Origin: Enterobacter sp. CC120223-11
Lineage (GTDB): Bacteria; Pseudomonadota; Gammaproteobacteria; Enterobacterales; Enterobacteriaceae
NCBI RefSeq assembly: GCF_900215375.1
Contig: NZ_OBEF01000005.1
Coordinates: forward strand, 214,562 to 278,561
Reading direction: 5' to 3'
Length of the DNA stretch: 64,000 nt
Each line of letters starts with the position of its first letter. Within the stretch, counting starts at the first letter, position 1. The notes under the pieces were generated by a model. The model was not told where the DNA came from and did no database searches. It worked only from the letters and a program-made list of their open reading frames with translations. Both the position numbers and the translations under genes were made by a program. Positions 9,463 through 23,491 of the stretch are shown in pieces.

Positions 9463-9522
9463 ATTTAGATCACAAAAACGACAATGCGGATGAGAAAAGA
9501 GGGGAGAAAGGGATCGTGAGGC

Positions 9523-9557
9523 ATAAAAAAACCCGCGCACTGAGCAACGGGCTTTTC
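9523..9557 (-). terminator. Terminator of yidA
   Basis: On the minus strand GCCCGTTGC, a short loop and GCGCGGG are followed by TTTTTTT. It starts about 16 bases past the yidA stop. Confidence 0.75.
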
Positions 9558-9573
9558 AGAAAGAGTAAGGCAA

Positions 9574-10386
9574 TCAGTTCAGAACAAACTTCTCAATAGC
9601 GTAAGCCACGCCATCTTCGAGGTTGGATTTAGTGACAAAGTTAGCGACCTCTTTCACCGAAGGAATGGCGTTCTCCATTGCCACACCCATTCCGGCGTAT
9701 TCGATCATCGCGATGTCGTTTTCCTGATCGCCCAGGGTCATCACCTCTTCCGCTTTGATGCCCAGCGTATCGGCCAGGGATTTCACGCCGGTGCCTTTAT
9801 TGACGCGTTTATCGAGGATTTCGAGGAAGTACGGCGCACTTTTCAGCACGGTATACTTCTCTTTCACTTCCGCAGGAATGCGGGCAATGGCTTTATCCAG
9901 AATGGCCGGTTCGTCGATCATCATCACTTTCAGCAGCTGAATATCGCGCGCCATATTTTCCGCTTCGCAGAACACCAGCGGAATGGTCGCGACATATGAT
10001 TCATGCACGGTGTAGTAGCTGATGTCGCGGTTGGCGGTGTACAGCGTGTTGCGGTCGAGGGCGTGGAAGTGAGAGCCAACTTCGCGGGAAAGCTGTTCCA
10101 GATAGCGGTAATCATCATAACTCAGTGCCGTTTGCGCCACCGTACTGCCGTCACTGGCTTTCTGAACCAGTGCGCCATTGTAGGTGATGCAGTAATCTCC
10201 TTCCTGCTCCATATGCAGCTCTTTCAGGTAGCTGTGAACGCCTGCATAAGGACGACCGGTACAGAGCACCACCTTCACGCCGCGCTCGCGCGCCGCCGCA
10301 ATAGCCTGTTTGACCGCTGGAGAGATGGTGTGATCGGGCAGCAGCAACGTTCCGTCCATGTCGATTGCAATGAGTTTGATAGCCAT
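9574..10386 (-). CDS. yidA: HAD-family sugar phosphatase YidA
   Basis: Cof-type (class IIB) haloacid dehalogenase phosphatase; the E. coli protein hydrolyses sugar phosphates such as erythrose 4-phosphate and alpha-glucose 1-phosphate in vitro. It has 270 residues from ATG 10384-10386 (MAIKLIAIDMDGTLL), equal to E. coli. A 45-codon upstream extension is in frame but reads unlike any YidA. Motif I is DMDGT (nucleophile Asp 9), motif II lies in VVLCTGRPY, and motifs III/IV include the late Lys and GDQENDIAMI. The central segment is the cap domain. A paired palindromic repeat separates it from gyrB; the yidB gene that I recall beside it in E. coli is absent. Confidence 0.95.
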   Translation of the reverse strand: MAIKLIAIDMDGTLLLPDHTISPAVKQAIAAARERGVKVVLCTGRPYAGVHSYLKELHMEQEGDYCITYNGALVQKASDGSTVAQTALSYDDYRYLEQLSREVGSHFHALDRNTLYTANRDISYYTVHESYVATIPLVFCEAENMARDIQLLKVMMIDEPAILDKAIARIPAEVKEKYTVLKSAPYFLEILDKRVNKGTGVKSLADTLGIKAEEVMTLGDQENDIAMIEYAGMGVAMENAIPSVKEVANFVTKSNLEDGVAYAIEKFVLN

Positions 10387-10510
10387 TAGGGTCCCCGGGA
10401 TAAGTGAGTTATCACTCATGCTAACGCGATTTAGCTCAAAAAACAGCAAAAGAGTCGGGGGAAAAGGGGGATGGAAAGAAGTGGGGGGATTCCTCATTTG
10501 AAGAGGTGTT

Positions 10511-10600
10511 TCCCCTCTCACTAACCCTCTCCCGGAGAGAGAGGGAACTGTCCGTGCGGTTTTCTCCCTCTCCCTTTGGGAGAGGGACGGGGAGAGGGGC
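10511..10600. repeat. Paired CCCTCTCCC-type palindromic repeat, copy B
   Basis: Two palindromes (CCCTCTCCC-type arms) flank a conserved centre GAACTGTCCG...GGTTTTCT. The same layout occurs at 27099-27170. It lies between gyrB and yidA and may act as a transcript 3'-end structure for gyrB. Confidence 0.7.
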
Positions 10601-10608
10601 TTTACAGA

Positions 10609-14124
<3,516 letters not shown>

Positions 14125-14125
<1 letters not shown>

Positions 14126-15225
14126 TACAGTCTCATTGGCATAACGACGTAGGCCGCGCTCTGGCTGGCTGCATCTTCAATCTGCACGCTGGAAACTGAG
14201 TCGGTCAGCAGAATACGGACGTTTTCGCATTTCAGTGCGTTGAGTACGTCCAGCACGTAGCTGACGTTGAAACCGATTTCCATTTCGGTGCCGGCGTAGG
14301 TGACGTCCAGAATCTCTTCTGCTTCTTCCTGCTCCGGGTTATTGGCGGTGATTTTCAGCTGATTCTCGCTGACGTACAAACGCACGCCGCGGAACTTCTC
14401 GTTGGAGAGGATTGCCGCGCGGGCAAACGCCTGCTTGAGAATGTCGCAGCCGGCATCCAGGTGCTTGTCCGGGTTTTTCGGCAGCACGCGACGGTAGTCC
14501 GGGAAGCGACCATCCACAAGCTTAGAGGTGAAGATGAAATCGCCGACGTGAGCGCGAATGTTGTTGCTGCCAATCTGCACGCGCATTGGGTTTTCACCGC
14601 CGTCGAGCATACGCATCAGCTCAATTACGCCTTTACGAGGGACGATCACCGAATGGTTCGGCAGCGTTTCGCCAACCGGCATCGAGCAGACCGCCAGACG
14701 GTGGCCGTCGGTCGCTACGGTGCGCAGTTCTTCGCCTTCGGTTTCGAACAGCATGCCGTTTAAGTAGTAGCGAACGTCCTGATGCGCCATGGAGAACTGA
14801 GTGGCTTCAATCAGGCGCTTCATCGTTGCCTGGGCGACGGTGAATTCTACTTCGCTCTGCCAGTCGTCCAGGTTCGGGAAGTCGGCTGCGGGCAGCGTGG
14901 AAAGGGAGAAACGGCTGCGGCCAGAGCGCACCAGCATGCGGTCGCCCTCCAGCTGCACGGCGATTTCAGCGCCTTCCGGCAGGCCACGGCAAATATCAAA
15001 GAACTTGCGCGCCGGGACGGTGGTGGCACCCGCTTCGTGCGGCTGAGCAAGCGCGACGCGTGCGACCATTTCCATTTCAAGGTCGGTCCCGGTCAGCGAC
15101 AGGGAGCCGTCTGCGACCTGCAGCAGCAGATTGCCCAGAATAGGCAACGTTGGGCGGCCACCTAACGGACCACTTACCTGCTGCAGCGGTTTTAATAAAT
15201 GTTCACGTTCAACGGTAAATTTCAT
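14125..15225 (-). CDS. dnaN: DNA polymerase III beta sliding clamp
   Basis: Processivity clamp; two copies form a ring around DNA and bind partner clamp motifs. It has 366 residues, as in E. coli. Three repeated clamp folds are visible; the C-terminal end YVVMPMRL carries the hydrophobic-pocket residues, including the MPMRL tail that lines the peptide groove. It lies four bases after dnaA and overlaps recF by one base, within the operon. Confidence 0.99.
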
Positions 15226-15229
15226 AGCG

Positions 15230-16627
15230 TCACGAAGATAATGTTCTGATTAAATTGGAGAAATCTTCTTTGATATCATGGCTTTCTTCACGCAACTGCT
15301 CGATCTTGCGGCACGCATGCAGCACGGTCGTGTGGTCGCGGCCACCAAACGCATCGCCAATTTCCGGCAGGCTGTGGTTGGTGAGCTCTTTGGCCAGCGC
15401 CATCGCCATCTGGCGCGGACGCGCCACGGAGCGGGAACGACGCTTGGAGAGCAGATCGGCCACTTTGATCTTGTAGTATTCCGCCACCGTCTTCTGAATA
15501 TTGTCGATGGTGACCAGTTTTTCCTGCAGCGCCAGCAAATCACGCAGCGCTTCACGCACGAAATCGATAGTAATGGCGCGCCCGGTAAAATTGGCGTTGG
15601 CGATGACGCGGTTGAGCGCGCCCTCAAGCTCACGCACGTTTGAACGCAGACGCTTGGCAATAAAGAAGGCCACTTCGCCCGGCAGACGAATGTCGTTTTC
15701 GTCAGCCTTTTTCATCAGGATCGCGACGCGGGTTTCCAGCTCCGGCGGCTCGATCGCCACGGTCAGGCCCCAGCCAAAGCGGGATTTCAGACGATCTTCC
15801 ACGCCGTTGATCTCTTTTGGATAGCGATCCGAGGTCAGAATGATCTGCTGATTACCTTCCAGCAGGGCATTGAAGGTGTGGAAGAACTCTTCCTGCGAGC
15901 GCTCTTTATTGGCAAAGAACTGAATGTCATCGATAAGCAGGGCGTCAACGGAACGGTAGTAGCGTTTGAACTCTTCAATGGCGTTGTTTTGCAGGGCTTT
16001 TACCATGTCCTGCACGAAGCGCTCGGAGTGCATATACACCACTTTGGCATTCGGTTTACGCGCAATGATGCCGTTGCCGACAGCGTGCAACAGGTGCGTT
16101 TTACCGAGACCCGTGCCGCCATAAAGGAATAAAGGGTTGTACGCGCCGCCTGGGTTATCCGCCACCTGGCGGGCCGCAGCACGCGCCAGCTGGTTCGATT
16201 TACCTTCCACGAAGTTATCGAACGTGTGCTTGACGTTAACGTTAGAGCGATAAGAGGGTTCAGCAGGCGCAGGGACATTATCCCAGCCCTGACGCGCGGC
16301 AGGCACGGCCATGCGCGGAGCATGAACCTGAGCCGTCGCCTGAACGGCAACCTGCGCGGTCTCTTTTACGGTCTGAGTGACGGGACGGGCACCGACTTCA
16401 AAACGCAGCTGTGGCGCATCGGTACCGCAGAAATCATTCAACAATCCATTGATGTTATTGAGGTATTTATCCCTTACCCAATCAAGCACGAAACGGTTTG
16501 GCGCATACAAAGCCAGCGTGTTGTCGCTCAGTTCCGCCTGCAATGGGCGGATCCACATGCTGAATTCTGTGGCTGGTAACTCATCCTGCAATCGGGCAAG
16601 ACACTGCTGCCAAAGCGAAAGTGACAC
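15230..16627 (-). CDS. dnaA: Chromosomal replication initiator DnaA
   Basis: AAA+ initiator that binds DnaA boxes at oriC and melts the adjacent AT-rich element. It has 465 residues from GTG 16625-16627 (read as Met, then [16 protein letters not shown]), the start that matches E. coli; a longer reading extends 19 codons upstream without support. Domain I (1-85) binds DnaB/DiaA, domain II (about 86-130) is a variable linker, and domain III has Walker [10 protein letters not shown], Walker B LLIDDIQF and the arginine finger region. Domain IV has the signature [18 protein letters not shown]. The linker is shorter and Ala-rich compared with E. coli. Confidence 0.98.
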   Translation of the reverse strand: MSLSLWQQCLARLQDELPATEFSMWIRPLQAELSDNTLALYAPNRFVLDWVRDKYLNNINGLLNDFCGTDAPQLRFEVGARPVTQTVKETAQVAVQATAQVHAPRMAVPAARQGWDNVPAPAEPSYRSNVNVKHTFDNFVEGKSNQLARAAARQVADNPGGAYNPLFLYGGTGLGKTHLLHAVGNGIIARKPNAKVVYMHSERFVQDMVKALQNNAIEEFKRYYRSVDALLIDDIQFFANKERSQEEFFHTFNALLEGNQQIILTSDRYPKEINGVEDRLKSRFGWGLTVAIEPPELETRVAILMKKADENDIRLPGEVAFFIAKRLRSNVRELEGALNRVIANANFTGRAITIDFVREALRDLLALQEKLVTIDNIQKTVAEYYKIKVADLLSKRRSRSVARPRQMAMALAKELTNHSLPEIGDAFGGRDHTTVLHACRKIEQLREESHDIKEDFSNLIRTLSS

Positions 16628-16740
16628 GGCGGACTCCACTCGAACTATAAAAGGGTGAAACTGAATTAATGATTGTTGGCACACGTCGGACAGCCCACAG
16701 GTGGTGGGGGTGACGTGCGAACCGCTATCAGCGGTTGTTA

Positions 16741-16850
16741 CTCCGTTCAGGATCTGGATCGCGATCGGAACCGCGGATCATAGCCTAAACTGAGCCAGAG
16801 ATCTTCTGTTTCTCACAGATTCTTCCCGATTTATCCACAGGGAAGATGGG
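16741..16850 (-). promoter_or_regulatory. dnaA promoter region with DnaA box and GATC cluster
   Basis: A perfect DnaA box TTATCCACA lies at 16831-16839, and four GATC sites crowd 16751-16780. A -10-like TATGAT on the minus strand lies at 16777-16782. This matches the autoregulated, Dam-sensitive dnaA promoter known in E. coli. I do not see a good -35 for it. No gene is present in the rest of the dnaA-rpmH gap apart from the rpmH promoters. Confidence 0.75.
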
Positions 16851-16970
16851 ACCGGCTAAGTGTAAACGATCCTGGCAGGAGTGAGGGGCGATTTCGCCCG
16901 CATATTGGAAAATTTAATGAGTCACGACAATTTTTTGCTTAAACGATCTAATAAAGATCCCGGGGGATCC

Positions 16971-16998
16971 TTGCGCTTTAACAGGCAGGCTTTATAAT
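16971..16998 (+). promoter_or_regulatory. Upstream rpmH promoter
   Basis: TTGCGC and TATAAT are separated by 16 bases. It lies about 230 bases before rpmH, where E. coli also has a distal ribosomal-protein promoter. Confidence 0.6.
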
Positions 16999-17095
16999 CC
17001 CCCACCCGGTGCGTGCTACAAGCTAACAGGTACCGGCACCGGTCATTTTCCACGCGAAATCGTGCGGAAATACGCGGGAAATAAGGTAAAGAGAA

Positions 17096-17124
17096 TTGAC
17101 TCCGGAGTGTACAATTATTACAAT
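17096..17124 (+). promoter_or_regulatory. Main rpmH promoter
   Basis: TTGACT, a 17-base spacer and TACAAT give a near-consensus sigma-70 promoter about 100 bases before rpmH. Confidence 0.85.
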
Positions 17125-17213
17125 CCGGCCTCTTTAATCACCCACACTGAAGCGGAAGTCGTTCGAATCTCGTTCGGGTACACGCAAAAGTCAGTGAATT
17201 TATTCAAGTTTAG

Positions 17214-17366
<153 letters not shown>

Positions 17367-17382
17367 TAAAGCTAACCCCTGA

Positions 17383-17742
17383 GTGGTTAAGCTAGCTTTT
17401 CCCAGGGAGTTACGTTTGTTAACTCCCACTCATTTCACTTTCGTCTTCCAGCAGCCGCAACGGGCTGGCACGCCGCAAATCACCATCCTCGGCCGCCTGA
17501 ATTCGCTGGGGCATCCCCGCATCGGTCTTACTGTCGCCAAGAAAAACGTTAAACGCGCCCATGAACGCAATCGGATTAAACGTCTGACGCGTGAGAGCTT
17601 CCGTTTACGTCAGCATGAACTTCCTGCTATGGATTTCGTGGTGGTGGCTAAGAAAGGGGTCGCAGACCTCGATAACCGTGCACTCTCGGAAGCGTTGGAA
17701 AAATTATGGCGCCGTCACTGTCGCCTGGCTCACGGGTCCTGA
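17383..17742 (+). CDS. rnpA: Ribonuclease P protein component
   Basis: Protein subunit of RNase P; it binds the catalytic RNA and the 5' leader of pre-tRNA. It has 119 residues from GTG 17383-17385 ([12 protein letters not shown] after the start), the length and start type of E. coli. The RNR motif is visible as [19 protein letters not shown] (about residues 53-71). It begins 16 bases after rpmH without a strong Shine-Dalgarno, consistent with its low expression relative to L34, and its end overlaps yidD by 37 bases in another frame. Confidence 0.98.
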   Translation: MVKLAFPRELRLLTPTHFTFVFQQPQRAGTPQITILGRLNSLGHPRIGLTVAKKNVKRAHERNRIKRLTRESFRLRQHELPAMDFVVVAKKGVADLDNRALSEALEKLWRRHCRLAHGS

Positions 17743-17963
17743 TAGCCCTCATCCGGGTCTATCAACGCCTGATTAGTCCGCTACTCGGGCCACACTGCCG
17801 TTTTACTCCCACCTGTTCACAATACGGAATTGAGGCATTGCGCAGGTTTGGAGTGATAAAAGGCAGTTGGTTGACGGTGAAACGCGTATTAAAATGCCAC
17901 CCTTTACACCCGGGTGGTGACGATCCCGTCCCACCAGGACATTCTAATACCAGAGAACACTAA
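17706..17963 (+). CDS. yidD: Membrane protein insertion efficiency factor YidD
   Basis: 85-residue inner-membrane-associated protein that aids YidC-dependent insertion. Seen: an N-terminal amphipathic stretch ([17 protein letters not shown]), the Cys-containing core [15 protein letters not shown] and the second signature [13 protein letters not shown]. Conserved cysteines are present. It starts inside rnpA and ends two bases before yidC, so the three are translated as a coupled set. Confidence 0.97.
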   Translation: MAPSLSPGSRVLIALIRVYQRLISPLLGPHCRFTPTCSQYGIEALRRFGVIKGSWLTVKRVLKCHPLHPGGDDPVPPGHSNTREH

Positions 17964-17965
17964 CG

Positions 17966-19615
17966 ATGGATTCGCAACGCAATCTTCTTATCATCGCTTT
18001 GTTGTTCGTGTCTTTCATGATCTGGCAGGCTTGGGAGCAGGATAAAAATCCTCAGCCTCAGCAACAGATTACGCAGACTACGACCACCGCCGCGGGCAGC
18101 GCAGCCGACCAGGGCGTTCCGTCCAGCGGACAGGGAAAACTGATTACGGTGAAAACCGACGTGCTGGAACTCGTCATCAACACCCGTGGGGGTGATGTTG
18201 AGCAGGCACTGCTGTTAACTTATCCAAAAACGCAGAACTCTGCGGAGCCGTTTAAGTTACTCGATACCTCATCGCAGTTTATCTACCAGGCACAAAGCGG
18301 CCTGACCGGTCGTGACGGCCCGGATAACCCGGCCAACGGCGCACGTCCGCTCTACAACATTGATAAAGATGCGTTTGTGCTGGCTGACGGGCAGAACGAA
18401 CTGACCGTTCCGCTGACTTACACCGACAAAGCGGGCAACACCTTCACCAAAACCTTCACCCTGAAACGCGGTGGCTATGCGGTGAATGTGGGCTACGACG
18501 TGAAGAACGCCGGTGAGAAACCGCTGGAAGTCTCCACCTTCGGTCAGCTGAAGCAGTCCATCAATCTGCCGAAAGAGCTCGACACCCAGAGCGGTGGCGG
18601 CCTGTCTACCATGCATACCTTCCGCGGCGCGGCTTACTCCACGCCTGACGAGAAGTATGAGAAATACAAGTTCGACAAAATCGCCGACAACGAAAACCTG
18701 AACATCAGTTCTAAAGGTGGTTGGGTGGCGATGCTGCAGCAGTACTTTGCGACCGCATGGGTACCGAGCAACGACGGTTCGAACAACTTCTACACCGCTA
18801 ACCTCGGTAACGGCATCGCAGCAATCGGCTATAAATCTCAGCCGATCCTGGTTCAGCCTGGTCAGTCAGGTAAACTGGCAAGCACCCTGTGGGTTGGCCC
18901 GGAAATTCAGGACAAAATGGCCGCTGTTGCGCCACACCTGGATCTGACCGTGGACTACGGCTGGCTGTGGTTCATCTCTCAGCCGCTGTTCAAACTGCTG
19001 AAGTTTATCCACAGCTTCCTCGGAAACTGGGGCTTCTCAATCATCGTTATCACCTTCATCGTACGTGGCATCATGTACCCGCTGACCAAAGCGCAGTACA
19101 CCTCCATGGCGAAGATGCGTATGCTGCAGCCGAAAATTCAGGCGATGCGTGAGCGTCTGGGCGATGACAAGCAGCGTCAGAGCCAGGAAATGATGGCCCT
19201 GTACAAAGCTGAGAAAGTGAACCCGCTGGGCGGCTGTTTCCCACTGCTGATTCAGATGCCAATCTTCCTGGCGCTGTACTACATGCTGATGGGCTCCGTT
19301 GAACTGCGTCATGCGCCGTTTGCCCTGTGGATCCATGACCTTTCCGCACAGGACCCGTACTACATCCTGCCGATCCTGATGGGCGTGACGATGTTCTTCA
19401 TTCAGAAGATGTCGCCAACCACCGTGACCGACCCGATGCAGCAGAAGATCATGACCTTCATGCCGGTCATCTTCACCGTGTTCTTCCTGTGGTTCCCGTC
19501 AGGTCTGGTGCTGTACTATATCGTCAGCAACCTGGTGACGATTATCCAGCAGCAGCTGATTTACCGTGGTCTGGAAAAGCGTGGGCTGCATAGCCGCGAC
19601 GCGAAAAAGTCCTGA
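17966..19615 (+). CDS. yidC: Membrane protein insertase YidC
   Basis: Inserts and folds inner-membrane proteins alone or with SecYEG; F0 subunits a and c, encoded later in this window, are clients. It has 549 residues (E. coli 548). TM1 lies at about 5-25, followed by the large periplasmic beta-super-sandwich domain (about 55-340). The conserved core of five membrane helices follows, with the hydrophilic-groove Arg in [11 protein letters not shown] (near 366) and the cytosolic coiled coil ([13 protein letters not shown]...LGDDKQRQ). The basic tail ends RDAKKS. Confidence 0.99.
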   Translation: MDSQRNLLIIALLFVSFMIWQAWEQDKNPQPQQQITQTTTTAAGSAADQGVPSSGQGKLITVKTDVLELVINTRGGDVEQALLLTYPKTQNSAEPFKLLDTSSQFIYQAQSGLTGRDGPDNPANGARPLYNIDKDAFVLADGQNELTVPLTYTDKAGNTFTKTFTLKRGGYAVNVGYDVKNAGEKPLEVSTFGQLKQSINLPKELDTQSGGGLSTMHTFRGAAYSTPDEKYEKYKFDKIADNENLNISSKGGWVAMLQQYFATAWVPSNDGSNNFYTANLGNGIAAIGYKSQPILVQPGQSGKLASTLWVGPEIQDKMAAVAPHLDLTVDYGWLWFISQPLFKLLKFIHSFLGNWGFSIIVITFIVRGIMYPLTKAQYTSMAKMRMLQPKIQAMRERLGDDKQRQSQEMMALYKAEKVNPLGGCFPLLIQMPIFLALYYMLMGSVELRHAPFALWIHDLSAQDPYYILPILMGVTMFFIQKMSPTTVTDPMQQKIMTFMPVIFTVFFLWFPSGLVLYYIVSNLVTIIQQQLIYRGLEKRGLHSRDAKKS

Positions 19616-19639
19616 TTCGGTAAACATTCGCTAAAATGG

Positions 19640-19667
19640 AAGGCGGTCATCTGACCGCCTTTTTTTA
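19640..19667 (+). terminator. Terminator after yidC
   Basis: AGGCGGTCA and TGACCGCCT pair around TC and are followed by TTTTTT. It separates yidC from mnmE, which must have its own or read-through transcription. Confidence 0.85.
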
Positions 19668-19690
19668 TTCGGTATTGAAAGAGATAAGCC

Positions 19691-21055
19691 ATGAGCCATA
19701 ACGACACCATTGTTGCCCAGGCCACACCGCCAGGACGCGGCGGCGTGGGCATTCTGCGTATTTCCGGCCTGAAAGCACGTGACGTTGCGCAGGCGGTACT
19801 GGGCAAACTGCCCAAGCCGCGCTATGCCGATTACCTGCCGTTTCGCGACACCGAAGGCAATACGCTGGATCAGGGCATCGCGTTATGGTTCCCGGGGCCA
19901 AACTCTTTTACCGGCGAAGACGTGCTGGAGCTTCAGGGCCACGGCGGCCCGGTCATTCTCGATCTGCTGCTCAAGCGTATTCTCACGCTCCCGGGGCTGC
20001 GTATCGCCAGCCCTGGCGAATTCTCCGAGCGTGCATTTCTCAACGACAAACTCGATTTGGCTCAGGCCGAAGCGATTGCCGATCTGATCGACGCCAGTTC
20101 AGAACAGGCGGCACGTTCCGCAATGAACTCATTGCAGGGCGCTTTCTCCGCTCGAGTAAACCACCTTGTGGAAGCACTCACTCACCTGCGCATCTACGTG
20201 GAAGCGGCGATCGACTTCCCTGACGAAGAGATTGATTTCCTCTCCGACGGCAAAATTGAAGCCCAGTTGAACACCGTTATCGGCGATCTGGACGCGGTGC
20301 GGGCCGAAGCGCGCCAGGGTAGTCTGCTGCGTGAAGGCATGAAGGTGGTGATCGCCGGGCGGCCGAACGCAGGAAAATCGAGCCTGCTGAACGCGCTGGC
20401 GGGCCGTGAAGCCGCCATCGTCACCGACATTGCCGGTACAACGCGCGACGTATTGCGCGAGCACATCCATATCGACGGCATGCCGCTGCACATCATCGAC
20501 ACAGCCGGACTGCGCGATGCCAGCGATGAAGTGGAACGCATTGGTATCGAGCGTGCCTGGCAGGAAATTGAGCAGGCCGACCGCGTGCTGTTTATGGTCG
20601 ACAGCACCACCACCAGCGCCGTGGACCCGGCAGAGATTTGGCCTGATTTTATCGCCCGTTTGCCTGCCAACCTGCCGATCACCGTGGTGCGTAACAAAGC
20701 CGATATCACCGGAGAAGACGCAGGTCTGAGCGAGGTGAATGGTCACTCACTGATTCGCCTCTCCGCCCGTCAAGGTGAGGGCGTGGACATTCTGCGCAAC
20801 CATCTCAAACAGAGCATGGGCTTCGACACCAATATGGAAGGCGGCTTCCTTGCCCGCCGCCGCCATTTACAGGCGCTGGAAACCGCGGCAGAACATCTGC
20901 AACAGGGTAAAGCGCAGCTGTTAGGTGCGTGGGCCGGAGAACTGCTGGCGGAAGAATTGCGTCTGGCACAGCAAAACCTGAGCGAAATCACCGGGGAATT
21001 TACCTCCGACGATCTGCTGGGACGCATCTTCTCGAGCTTCTGTATCGGGAAGTAA
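19691..21055 (+). CDS. mnmE: tRNA modification GTPase MnmE
   Basis: With MnmG it installs the (carboxymethyl)aminomethyl group at U34 of certain tRNAs. It has 454 residues, as in E. coli. The N-terminal folate-binding domain (1-118) is followed by a helical domain interrupted by the G domain: G1 GRPNAGKSS (near 222), G2 GTTRD, G3 DTAGLRD, G4 NKAD. The C-terminal CIGK motif with the catalytic Cys is intact. Its partner mnmG lies near oriC in the same window. Confidence 0.98.
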   Translation: MSHNDTIVAQATPPGRGGVGILRISGLKARDVAQAVLGKLPKPRYADYLPFRDTEGNTLDQGIALWFPGPNSFTGEDVLELQGHGGPVILDLLLKRILTLPGLRIASPGEFSERAFLNDKLDLAQAEAIADLIDASSEQAARSAMNSLQGAFSARVNHLVEALTHLRIYVEAAIDFPDEEIDFLSDGKIEAQLNTVIGDLDAVRAEARQGSLLREGMKVVIAGRPNAGKSSLLNALAGREAAIVTDIAGTTRDVLREHIHIDGMPLHIIDTAGLRDASDEVERIGIERAWQEIEQADRVLFMVDSTTTSAVDPAEIWPDFIARLPANLPITVVRNKADITGEDAGLSEVNGHSLIRLSARQGEGVDILRNHLKQSMGFDTNMEGGFLARRRHLQALETAAEHLQQGKAQLLGAWAGELLAEELRLAQQNLSEITGEFTSDDLLGRIFSSFCIGK

Positions 21056-21061
21056 GATCTA

Positions 21062-21095
21062 CAGGCCCGGTGGCATGACGTTGACCGGGCCTACA
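21062..21095. repeat. REP-like palindrome after mnmE
   Basis: AGGCCCGGT and ACCGGGCCT arms flank a short centre, the standard extragenic palindrome pattern. E. coli has the tna operon in this position; here only this element and the mdtL leader are present. Confidence 0.75.
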
Positions 21096-21196
21096 GCCAT
21101 CCATTTTTCCGTAATGGAAAACACCGTTGTCCAAACGGCAACTCGTATCCCTGCCTAAACCCCCGTATCCTCGCCGAACTTTTCTGTGAGGTGACT

Positions 21197-22381
21197 ATGG
21201 CCCGTTTCCTGTTGTGCAGCTTCGCTCTTATCCTGCTTTATCCCTCCGGGATCGATATGTACCTCGTTGGCCTGCCGCGTATTGCCGTGGATCTGTCGGC
21301 CAGCGAAGCGCAGCTACATATAGCGTTCTCCGTCTACCTGGCCGGGATGGCCACCTCAATGCTGATTGCAGGACGCATCGCCGACAAAGCCGGGCGTCAG
21401 CCGGTCGCTATCTGCGGCGCGATTGTGTTTGCGCTGGCCTCTGTGCTCTGTGCCAGCGCCATCAATAGTACGATGTTTCTGGTCGGGCGCTTTATTCAGG
21501 GCATCGGCGCGGGCGGCTGCTACGTCGTTGCGTTCGCCGTTTTGCGCGACACCCTGGATGACCGCCGTCGTGCGAAGGTGCTGTCGCTGCTAAACGGTAT
21601 CACCTGCATCATTCCAGTGCTGGCACCGGTGCTCGGAAACCTGATCATGCTGAAATTCCCGTGGCAGATGCTGTTCTGGGTGATGGCAACAATGGGTGTC
21701 ATCGTATGTCTGCTCTCCACGCTGGTGCTGAAAGAGACGCATCCTGGTGCCTGCGCCACGCCTGATGCCGCACCCGCTTCAACGGCAGAATCGCTCTCCA
21801 GCGGCTTCTTTATCAGTCGGGTCGCGATCACCACGCTAAGCGTTACCGCCATTCTGACCTACGTGAATATTTCCCCGGTGCTGCTGATGGATGTCCTGCA
21901 CTTCGACCGCGGAGAATACTCCACCATCATGGCGCTGACGGCGCTGGTGAGCATGGTCGTGGCTTTCTCCACGCCGTTTGCCCTGACGAAGTTCAGCCAG
22001 CGTACGCTGATGCTGGTGGCGCAGGGGCTGTTTCTCGTAGCGGCGGTCGTTCTGGTTTCAGCCACAACCACAAACGTCACGCTGATGGGCCTGACACTGA
22101 TTTGCGCAGGCTTTTCACTGGGCTTTGGCGTAACGATGAGCCAGGCTTTAGGACCATTCAGCCAGCGGGCGGGGGTAGCGAGTTCGGTTCTGGGTATTGC
22201 TCAGGTATGCGGTTCATCGCTGTACATCTGGCTTGCCGCCATTTCCGGCGTCGGCGCACTGAATATGCTGATCGGGATTCTGATTAGCTGTAGCATGGTC
22301 TGTATTCTGTTGATTACCTTTGTGTCTGCGCAGGCAGGCACGCCGGACCATGAAAAAATCCCTGACCAGTCTCGATCTTAA
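21197..22381 (+). CDS. mdtL: Multidrug efflux MFS transporter MdtL
   Basis: Drug:proton antiporter of the DHA1 family; in E. coli it gives modest chloramphenicol resistance when overproduced. It has 394 residues (E. coli 391) and about 12 membrane segments. Antiporter motifs are visible: motif D1 region [14 protein letters not shown], motif [12 protein letters not shown] and motif C-like [17 protein letters not shown] 21197 follows GAGGTG and matches the E. coli start; a GTG two codons earlier is also in frame. Its end overlaps the start of yidZ by 32 bases. Confidence 0.95.
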   Translation: MARFLLCSFALILLYPSGIDMYLVGLPRIAVDLSASEAQLHIAFSVYLAGMATSMLIAGRIADKAGRQPVAICGAIVFALASVLCASAINSTMFLVGRFIQGIGAGGCYVVAFAVLRDTLDDRRRAKVLSLLNGITCIIPVLAPVLGNLIMLKFPWQMLFWVMATMGVIVCLLSTLVLKETHPGACATPDAAPASTAESLSSGFFISRVAITTLSVTAILTYVNISPVLLMDVLHFDRGEYSTIMALTALVSMVVAFSTPFALTKFSQRTLMLVAQGLFLVAAVVLVSATTTNVTLMGLTLICAGFSLGFGVTMSQALGPFSQRAGVASSVLGIAQVCGSSLYIWLAAISGVGALNMLIGILISCSMVCILLITFVSAQAGTPDHEKIPDQSRS

Positions 22382-23345
22382 CCTCCTCTTTTGCCTGCAG
22401 CTTCTGCTGCAGGAGCGCAGCGTCAGCAAGACGGCAAAACGGATGAACGTGACGCCGTCCGCCGTCAGCAAGTCGCTGGCAAAGCTGCGGGACTGGTTTA
22501 ACGACCCGCTGTTTGTGAAAACCCCGACGGGGCTGCATCCCACGCCTTTGGCCGTCAGCATGGAGCAGGACCTGGCCGACTGGATGCAGATGAGCCACCA
22601 GCTGCTGGATAAGCCACACTACGACACGCCTCGCGGGCTCACCTTTGAACTGGCCGCGGAATCACCGCTGATGCTTATTGCTTTCAATGCGCTGACGCAG
22701 CAGATCCACGAGCGTTATGCCCAGGCAACGGTTCGCCTGCGCAACTGGGATTACGATTCGCTGGATGCCATCGTGCGCGGCGAGGTGGATCTGGGCTTTA
22801 CCGGCCGGGAAAGCCACCCGCGCTCGCGCGAATCACTGAGCCTGCTGCCGTGGTTCATCGACTTCGAAGTGCTGTTTACCGACCTGCCACGCGTTTACCT
22901 GCGTGAGGATCATCCGGCGCTTCAGGAAGAGTGGAATCTGGAGACTTTCCTGCGCTATCCGCACATCAGTATTTGCTGGGAGCAAAGCGACACCTGGGCG
23001 CTGGACGAAGTGCTGAACGAGTCGGGTTTTCGGCGTCAGATGGCCATGAGTCTGCCAGGCTTTGAAGCATCGATGTTTATGGCCGCCCAACCCGGTCATA
23101 CACTGCTCGCCACCGCGCCTTTTTACTGCCAGTACTATAATCAACAGCACGGCCTGAAGCTGGTGACGCGCCCCATTCCTCTGGATGAGACGCAGCTGCA
23201 AAAGCTGGCGGTGCCGTTCACGTTAATGTGGCACAAACGCAACGGCCACAATCCGAAGATTATCTGGCTGAAGTCGATGTTTAGGCAGCTGTATGGTGAA
23301 GCGTTTCAGTCTGGTCTGCTCAGCGGTGATTCCCGCGATCTGTGA
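22350..23345 (+). CDS. yidZ: LysR-family regulator YidZ
   Basis: LysR-type transcription regulator of 331 residues (E. coli 319); the E. coli protein has been linked to anaerobic nitric oxide protection, target genes unclear. The N-terminal helix-turn-helix (about residues 10-65) reads [26 protein letters not shown]. The periplasmic-binding-like effector domain follows from about 90, with [10 protein letters not shown] and the conserved [13 protein letters not shown]. Start ATG 22350 ([13 protein letters not shown]) lies inside mdtL, so the two are co-transcribed. Extra length is at the C-terminus. Confidence 0.93.
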   Translation: MKKSLTSLDLNLLFCLQLLLQERSVSKTAKRMNVTPSAVSKSLAKLRDWFNDPLFVKTPTGLHPTPLAVSMEQDLADWMQMSHQLLDKPHYDTPRGLTFELAAESPLMLIAFNALTQQIHERYAQATVRLRNWDYDSLDAIVRGEVDLGFTGRESHPRSRESLSLLPWFIDFEVLFTDLPRVYLREDHPALQEEWNLETFLRYPHISICWEQSDTWALDEVLNESGFRRQMAMSLPGFEASMFMAAQPGHTLLATAPFYCQYYNQQHGLKLVTRPIPLDETQLQKLAVPFTLMWHKRNGHNPKIIWLKSMFRQLYGEAFQSGLLSGDSRDL

Positions 23346-23491
23346 ACCCACAGACTATTGCGGCTAAGGAAATGTAAATATGCTGGCTGGGAACTTTCCC
23401 ACTCTGTTATTCAACATTAAAACCTCATCAACCTGGGTAATAATGAGGGTATCTCACCGGCCTCACTGACCATTAATCACGGAGCGACATA

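Noticed and set aside
9459..9474. Full CRP site at the dgo promoter
   Set aside because: Only the TCACA half fits; the other half is TACAA. Kept as a half site only.
15230..16684. Longer DnaA reading frame with 19 extra N-terminal residues
   Set aside because: The extension has no ribosome site and no family match; the internal GTG gives the standard start.
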